Source: Desulfobacteraceae bacterium
GTDB lineage: Bacteria; Desulfobacterota; DSM-4660; Desulfatiglandales; Desulfatiglandaceae
DNA length: 18,618 nucleotides
Assembly (NCBI GenBank): GCA_011048855.1
Contig: DSCZ01000111.1
Location: 1-18,618 of the forward strand
Direction: 5' to 3'
Positions within the stretch are counted from its first letter, which is position 1. Each line of letters opens with the position of its first letter. Shown here one piece after another: positions 14,611 through 18,618 of the stretch. The notes under the pieces are model-generated. The model saw only the letters and a program-made list of their open reading frames with translations, was not told where the DNA came from and did no database searches. The position numbers and the translations under genes were made by a program.

Positions 14611-14960
14611 GGTTGCATCGCGTCACTTCCGGGAAAGAGGACATCGCGCATTGCCCGTAGATGAACCTTTGACCCGGTTGGCCCGACAATGGTAAGGGGT
14701 GTCTTGCGCTTCGAACCAAGCATGGATTCAAGCAACAGAAACGGTACCCCTCCACAATGATCACCGTGAAGGTGGGCAATCACGATCACATCGAGCGTAT
14801 TGGGTTCGATCCCCTGCCTGCGCAGGCCAATGAGGGAAGGGGTGCCAAAATCAATCGCGAAACGAATTCCAGGGCCGTCTACCAGAATGCACGTCTGCAG
14901 CCGCCCACCGCTGCCGAAAGCGTCACCGGCACCTAACCAGGCATCTTTCCTCCGTTCCAT
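14595..14960 (-). pseudogene. N-terminal fragment of a metallo-beta-lactamase/RNase Z-like gene
   Basis: Read from an ATG at 14960 with AGGGAGGAG directly upstream. About 120 codons are recognisable: an N-terminal GSGGRLQTCILVDG, FAIDFGTPSLIGLRRQGI, the metal motif AHLHGDHCGGVPFLLLES, then LTIVGPTGSKVHLRAMRDVLFPG. These are the first half of an MBL-fold hydrolase of the RNase Z-like group. The second half, with remaining His/Asp ligands, is missing; after about MQPKFALEH the DNA reads as cysteinyl-tRNA synthetase in another frame. The frame stays open to 14343 but that stretch is a shadow. It begins 27 bases after the kinase stop in the same direction. Confidence 0.75.
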
Positions 14961-14986
14961 CTCCTCCCTAAATCAGATCCTTTTGT

Positions 14987-17900
14987 TTACTTATCCAATG
15001 CCTCCCTGACTTTGGCGGCCAGGCCTCTGGTTGAAAAAGGCTTTTGGATAAACTGGATGCCTTCGTCGAGCACGCCCCGGTGTACTATGATATTAGCGGT
15101 GTAGCCGGACATAAATAAGCACTTGATCCCTGGACAAAGTTTTTTCAATTGGTCGGCCAATTCCCGACCGTTCATCTCTGGCATGACAACATCGGTGATC
15201 AGCAGAGATAGTTCACGGGAATGAACTTCGGCCAATTTAAACGCTTCTGAAGGACTTTTGGCTAACAAAACCTTGTAGTTGCATCGGGTAAGAATTCGCT
15301 CGGTCAGTTTCAAAATCGAAATTTCGTCTTCCACCACCAGCACGGTCTCACCGTTGCCGTTCGGAACCTGCTCATCAATTATCTTCGGTTTCCCCGAGAT
15401 ATCGCCCGATTGTCCGGGTAGGTAGATCCTGAACGTCGTGCCGCGGGCCGGTTCACTGTAGACATTGATGAAGCCGTTGTTTTGCTTCACGATGCCGTAA
15501 ACCGTAGACAACCCCAGGCCGGTTCCCTTCCCCACACCTTTGGTAGTAAAAAAGGGTTCAAAGATGTTTTCCATCGTCTCACGGTCCATGCCGCATCCGT
15601 CGTCGCTCACCGCGAGCAGGACAAAATCGCCGGGAATAAATCCCGCATGCTCGGAACAATAATCCCCGTCGATGGTCACCGTTCCCGTTTCGATGGTGAT
15701 CCTTCCTACGTCGGCGATGGCATCGCGGGCATTGACGCACAGATTGGCCAAAATCTGGTCAAGTTGGGAGGGATCCATCAAGACCTGCCAAAGCACCTTG
15801 CCCGGATGCCAGGCCAGATCAATGTCTTCGCCGATCAATTTTCGCAGAATTTTGAGCATGCTCTCCACGGTTGCATTCAGATCCAGCGTCTCAGGCGTAA
15901 CGACTTCCTTCCTGGCAAAGGCCAGCAACTGCCGCGTAATGTCCCTGGATTGATTGGCGGCGTCATAGATTTCCTTCAAGTCTTCCCGAAGCGGACCTTC
16001 CGCCCTCACTTTGTCCATGGCCAGTTCGGAGTAACCGATTATGACGCTGAGGATATTGTTGTAATCATGGGCCACACCGCCGGCCAACCGGCCAACCGCT
16101 TCCATTTTCTGGGCCTGAATCAACTGATCCTGAAGTTTTTCACGCTCCGTCTCCGCCTGTTTACGTTCGGAGATATCCCGGAAAAACCCCACCAGACATG
16201 CCCGGCCATCGAGAGTGATGGAGGCGGCATTGACATCGGCAAAAACAATGCAGCCGTCCTTCCTACGGCAGGGAATCTCCTGAGCCAACGTCTTGACCCC
16301 TTTCAACTGTGCTTCGAAATCGGCCATTACCCTCGGTAAATCAGTCTCCGGATGAAGGTCCGCCATGCTCATTGTCGTGAACTCCGCTCCGGAGTACCCG
16401 AGGAAACGGCAGATGGCGGGATTTGCATATCGTAAGTTTCCTGTTTCGATGTCGGCAATCAAAATACCATCGGTGCTTGTTTCAAAAAGCTTACGGCATC
16501 TGGCCTCAGAGTCCCTCAAAGCCGCCAACGCGCGCTCACGTTCTCTTCTGTCGCTTTCGATGCTGAACAGTGCAAAAGCGATATCTCCCACAAGTTCCAT
16601 AAATAGCGACTGTTCTTCTCCCTCGCCGGCCACATCCACCGGCAGGGCCGCAACCAGTACACCATAATCGCGGTCGGAATGGCGCAGGACGCCTGCCATG
16701 GCTGCCGCATCCCTATAGTCACTCGAAAGAGGACACTTAGGGCAGTTGCTTGCAGTCTCGTATACGACTGCAACACCGGTCCCTCCCAGCGCGTTACGGC
16801 AGCACTCGGGCCAAGCGCCGCGTTCGAGTTCTGATCGTACGGAAGTGAATTTTTCCCCTATGCCCGATTCGGCCGCGGCATGAAGGCCGCCTCCCGGATC
16901 CCGTATTCCGATCCATGCAGACTTGTAACCCCGCGTCTCGGTGAGAATCTCACACGCCCGCTGCAGCAGTCTGTCTCTGTCCTTCTCGTGGGTGATGAGC
17001 TGATTAACTTTGCGCAATGCGTGCAGAACCGCGGTCAGGTGGCGGATCTTTTCTTCTTTACGCCTTCGCCGGGTGATGTCCGTTACAAAAGCATAGTAGT
17101 ACCGTATCTCACCGGATTCATCCTTGATGGCGTGAACCAGCAACTCGATCGGGACCCGTGTTCCGTCCTTCCGCAGGTACTCCTTTTCATAACGTACCGG
17201 TTTCCCGCCACGCGCGGCTTCCCCAAGCGCTTCGGCCTCGATTTGACGCCACTCGGGAGGCGTGAGCGTCTCGTTCCAGTCCGACTCTTTCAGTTCTTCC
17301 GGATCATAGCCCGTCAGTTCGCAGAAAGCGCGGTTGAAGACCCCGATGTGACCGTCCGAATAGGCCACGGCCAGCGGTTGTTGGGCGTTTTCGACGATGT
17401 CCACAAGGAAACGGCGACGCTCCGTGCTTCGCCGTAATTCTTGCTCGGCAAGTCTTCTCTCGGTAATATCAATGGAAAGGATGAAAAGCCCCTCCGGCAC
17501 GGGCTCGATGGACAGTTCAAAATAACCCCGATCGCCGCCCGGATAATTGAACTCGTTTTCCAGTCGCCGGGGGTGGCGGTCCTTAATGGCCTGCTGCAAG
17601 ACGCCGAAAAGATGAGTTGTCTCGATACCAGGGTAGACATCCATCATCGTCCTGCCCGGAAATTCATCTCGTTCCTTGCGGCCGTGGCTCGCGGCAGCGT
17701 CATTGACGTACACATATCTCCAGTCCGAACTTATGATCTGGCACCCTTCAAGCATACCATCGAGCGTCTCCCGGTATCTCGCCTCGCTTCTTCGCAATGC
17801 TTCCCGGGCCTCACGCTCGGCGCTCTGGTCGCGAAAAACCAATACAACACCGGTGATTTCATCCGCTTCATCGCGAATCGGCGCCCCGCTGCCGGCAATG

Positions 17901-18618
17901 GGCCGCTCCGTTCCTTCCCTCGATATAAGAATCGTGTGATTGGCCAGTCCTACTACGATGCCTTCGCGCAGCACCTTCGCAACCGGGTCCTCCGACGGCA
18001 CCCGGGTCTCCTCGCTGATGATGCGAAAGACCTCTCCCAGCGGCCTGCCGCGCGCCTCCTCCTGTTTCCAGCCGGTCAGCTCTTCGGCTGGGGGATTGAG
18101 AAATTCGACGGCGCCTTGACAATCGGTGGAGATGACGGCGTCGCCGATAGCTCTTAACGTAACGCTATGGCGCTCGACATTTGCACGCAGTGCCGCCTCG
18201 GAAAGGTAGAGCGCCCGGAATTGGGCCTTTTTGTCCCTTTGCCACAAAATCAACCCGGCCGCCACGATACAGGCAGCCAATCCGAACAGAAGCGCCAACA
18301 TCAGCAACGATCGGAAATGCCACTCGGCAAAAGCCTCTCTCTCATCGATTTTGGCTATCATGAACCAAGGGGAATCCGGGACGGGTAGTATGACCGAAAC
18401 CACTTCAACCCCTCGATAATCCTCTCCCCGAATCAAACCCTCCTTACCAAGCACGGCCATGACGGCGGGCACCTTTGTCCTGCTCAAAGGAATTCGCAGG
18501 TTGAGAGCAGTGTCCGGCTGGTGACGCAGGTTGTTCAGGAAAAGCACATCGTCGCCTTCCCTTCTAATCAGCAGAGTTTCGGCGGTCTTTCTCGGTGTGG
18601 GCCAGAACTGAACCAGGG
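14987..18618 (-). CDS. Hybrid sensor histidine kinase, 5' end outside window
   Basis: The frame continues past the first start to the window edge (preceding residues TAETLLIRREGDDV belong to the sensor domain), so the N-terminus is missing. Residue numbers count from the GTG at 18547. Residues 1-75 are the end of a periplasmic Cache domain. Residues 80-103 form a membrane helix. Three PAS domains follow at about 126-245, 255-365 and 375-495, then a GAF domain (505-665) with a Cys cluster (CC at 582-583, NCPKCPL at 601-607), a fourth PAS (688-795), HisKA with His827 (GGVAHDYNN), a HATPase (N box at 932-942, DDGCGMD, FEPFFTT, GKGTGLGLS) and a receiver (phosphoacceptor Asp1119 in ITDVVMP, Lys1169). 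It autophosphorylates and can relay phosphate to its own receiver. The ligand and output partner are not in the window. Confidence 0.92.
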   Translation of the reverse strand, partial: LVQFWPTPRKTAETLLIRREGDDVLFLNNLRHQPDTALNLRIPLSRTKVPAVMAVLGKEGLIRGEDYRGVEVVSVILPVPDSPWFMIAKIDEREAFAEWHFRSLLMLALLFGLAACIVAAGLILWQRDKKAQFRALYLSEAALRANVERHSVTLRAIGDAVISTDCQGAVEFLNPPAEELTGWKQEEARGRPLGEVFRIISEETRVPSEDPVAKVLREGIVVGLANHTILISREGTERPIAGSGAPIRDEADEITGVVLVFRDQSAEREAREALRRSEARYRETLDGMLEGCQIISSDWRYVYVNDAAASHGRKERDEFPGRTMMDVYPGIETTHLFGVLQQAIKDRHPRRLENEFNYPGGDRGYFELSIEPVPEGLFILSIDITERRLAEQELRRSTERRRFLVDIVENAQQPLAVAYSDGHIGVFNRAFCELTGYDPEELKESDWNETLTPPEWRQIEAEALGEAARGGKPVRYEKEYLRKDGTRVPIELLVHAIKDESGEIRYYYAFVTDITRRRRKEEKIRHLTAVLHALRKVNQLITHEKDRDRLLQRACEILTETRGYKSAWIGIRDPGGGLHAAAESGIGEKFTSVRSELERGAWPECCRNALGGTGVAVVYETASNCPKCPLSSDYRDAAAMAGVLRHSDRDYGVLVAALPVDVAGEGEEQSLFMELVGDIAFALFSIESDRRERERALAALRDSEARCRKLFETSTDGILIADIETGNLRYANPAICRFLGYSGAEFTTMSMADLHPETDLPRVMADFEAQLKGVKTLAQEIPCRRKDGCIVFADVNAASITLDGRACLVGFFRDISERKQAETEREKLQDQLIQAQKMEAVGRLAGGVAHDYNNILSVIIGYSELAMDKVRAEGPLREDLKEIYDAANQSRDITRQLLAFARKEVVTPETLDLNATVESMLKILRKLIGEDIDLAWHPGKVLWQVLMDPSQLDQILANLCVNARDAIADVGRITIETGTVTIDGDYCSEHAGFIPGDFVLLAVSDDGCGMDRETMENIFEPFFTTKGVGKGTGLGLSTVYGIVKQNNGFINVYSEPARGTTFRIYLPGQSGDISGKPKIIDEQVPNGNGETVLVVEDEISILKLTERILTRCNYKVLLAKSPSEAFKLAEVHSRELSLLITDVVMPEMNGRELADQLKKLCPGIKCLFMSGYTANIIVHRGVLDEGIQFIQKPFSTRGLAAKVREALDK

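Overview
The window looks like a chromosomal segment from a Gram-negative anaerobe of the Desulfobacterota (deltaproteobacteria). The grounds are outer-membrane barrel proteins, a secreted FmdE-type protein, a selenocysteine-type decoding locus and a large multi-PAS hybrid kinase of a style common in sulfate reducers. This assignment is an inference from gene content.

Plus-strand half (1-6924): a left-truncated outer-membrane protein and an OprB-type porin are followed by a 468-base gap. The gap holds a promoter-like sequence, three stacked hairpins and a clear intrinsic terminator, which together look like a riboswitch or attenuator leader. Next come a secreted FmdE-domain protein and an iron-chelate/cobalamin-type ABC importer (binding protein, FecCD-type permease, ATPase). 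A long AT-rich inverted repeat lies just before the ribosome binding site of the binding protein. The permease seems to carry a one-base frameshift in its first codons, and the ATPase ends in a His/Asp tail. Together these suggest envelope uptake of a metal or metal complex.

Minus-strand middle (11405 down to 7068): a polar amino-acid ABC transporter (binding protein, two permeases, ATPase) is followed by a metallo-beta-lactamase-fold protein and a small DUF1858 protein. A very stable GC-rich palindrome separates the binding-protein gene from the permeases.

Minus-strand decoding locus (about 14610 down to 11543): a fragment of cysteinyl-tRNA synthetase, a promoter, a structured RNA region, a tRNA with a UCA anticodon and a long variable arm, a structured spacer, and a SelB-family elongation factor. 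The tRNA looks like tRNA-Sec, but it has U73 (the cysteine-type discriminator) and an irregular, shortened T arm. The factor departs from canonical SelB in switch I, in switch II and at an arginine thought to read the selenol. The locus may be an ordinary but divergent selC-selB pair, or a UGA-to-cysteine recoding cassette; this is the most interesting part of the window. The synthetase fragment is joined to a truncated metallo-beta-lactamase gene, a scar of rearrangement or misassembly.

Right edge (14987-18618): a large membrane hybrid histidine kinase (Cache, TM, PAS, GAF, HisKA, HATPase, receiver) that runs off the window.
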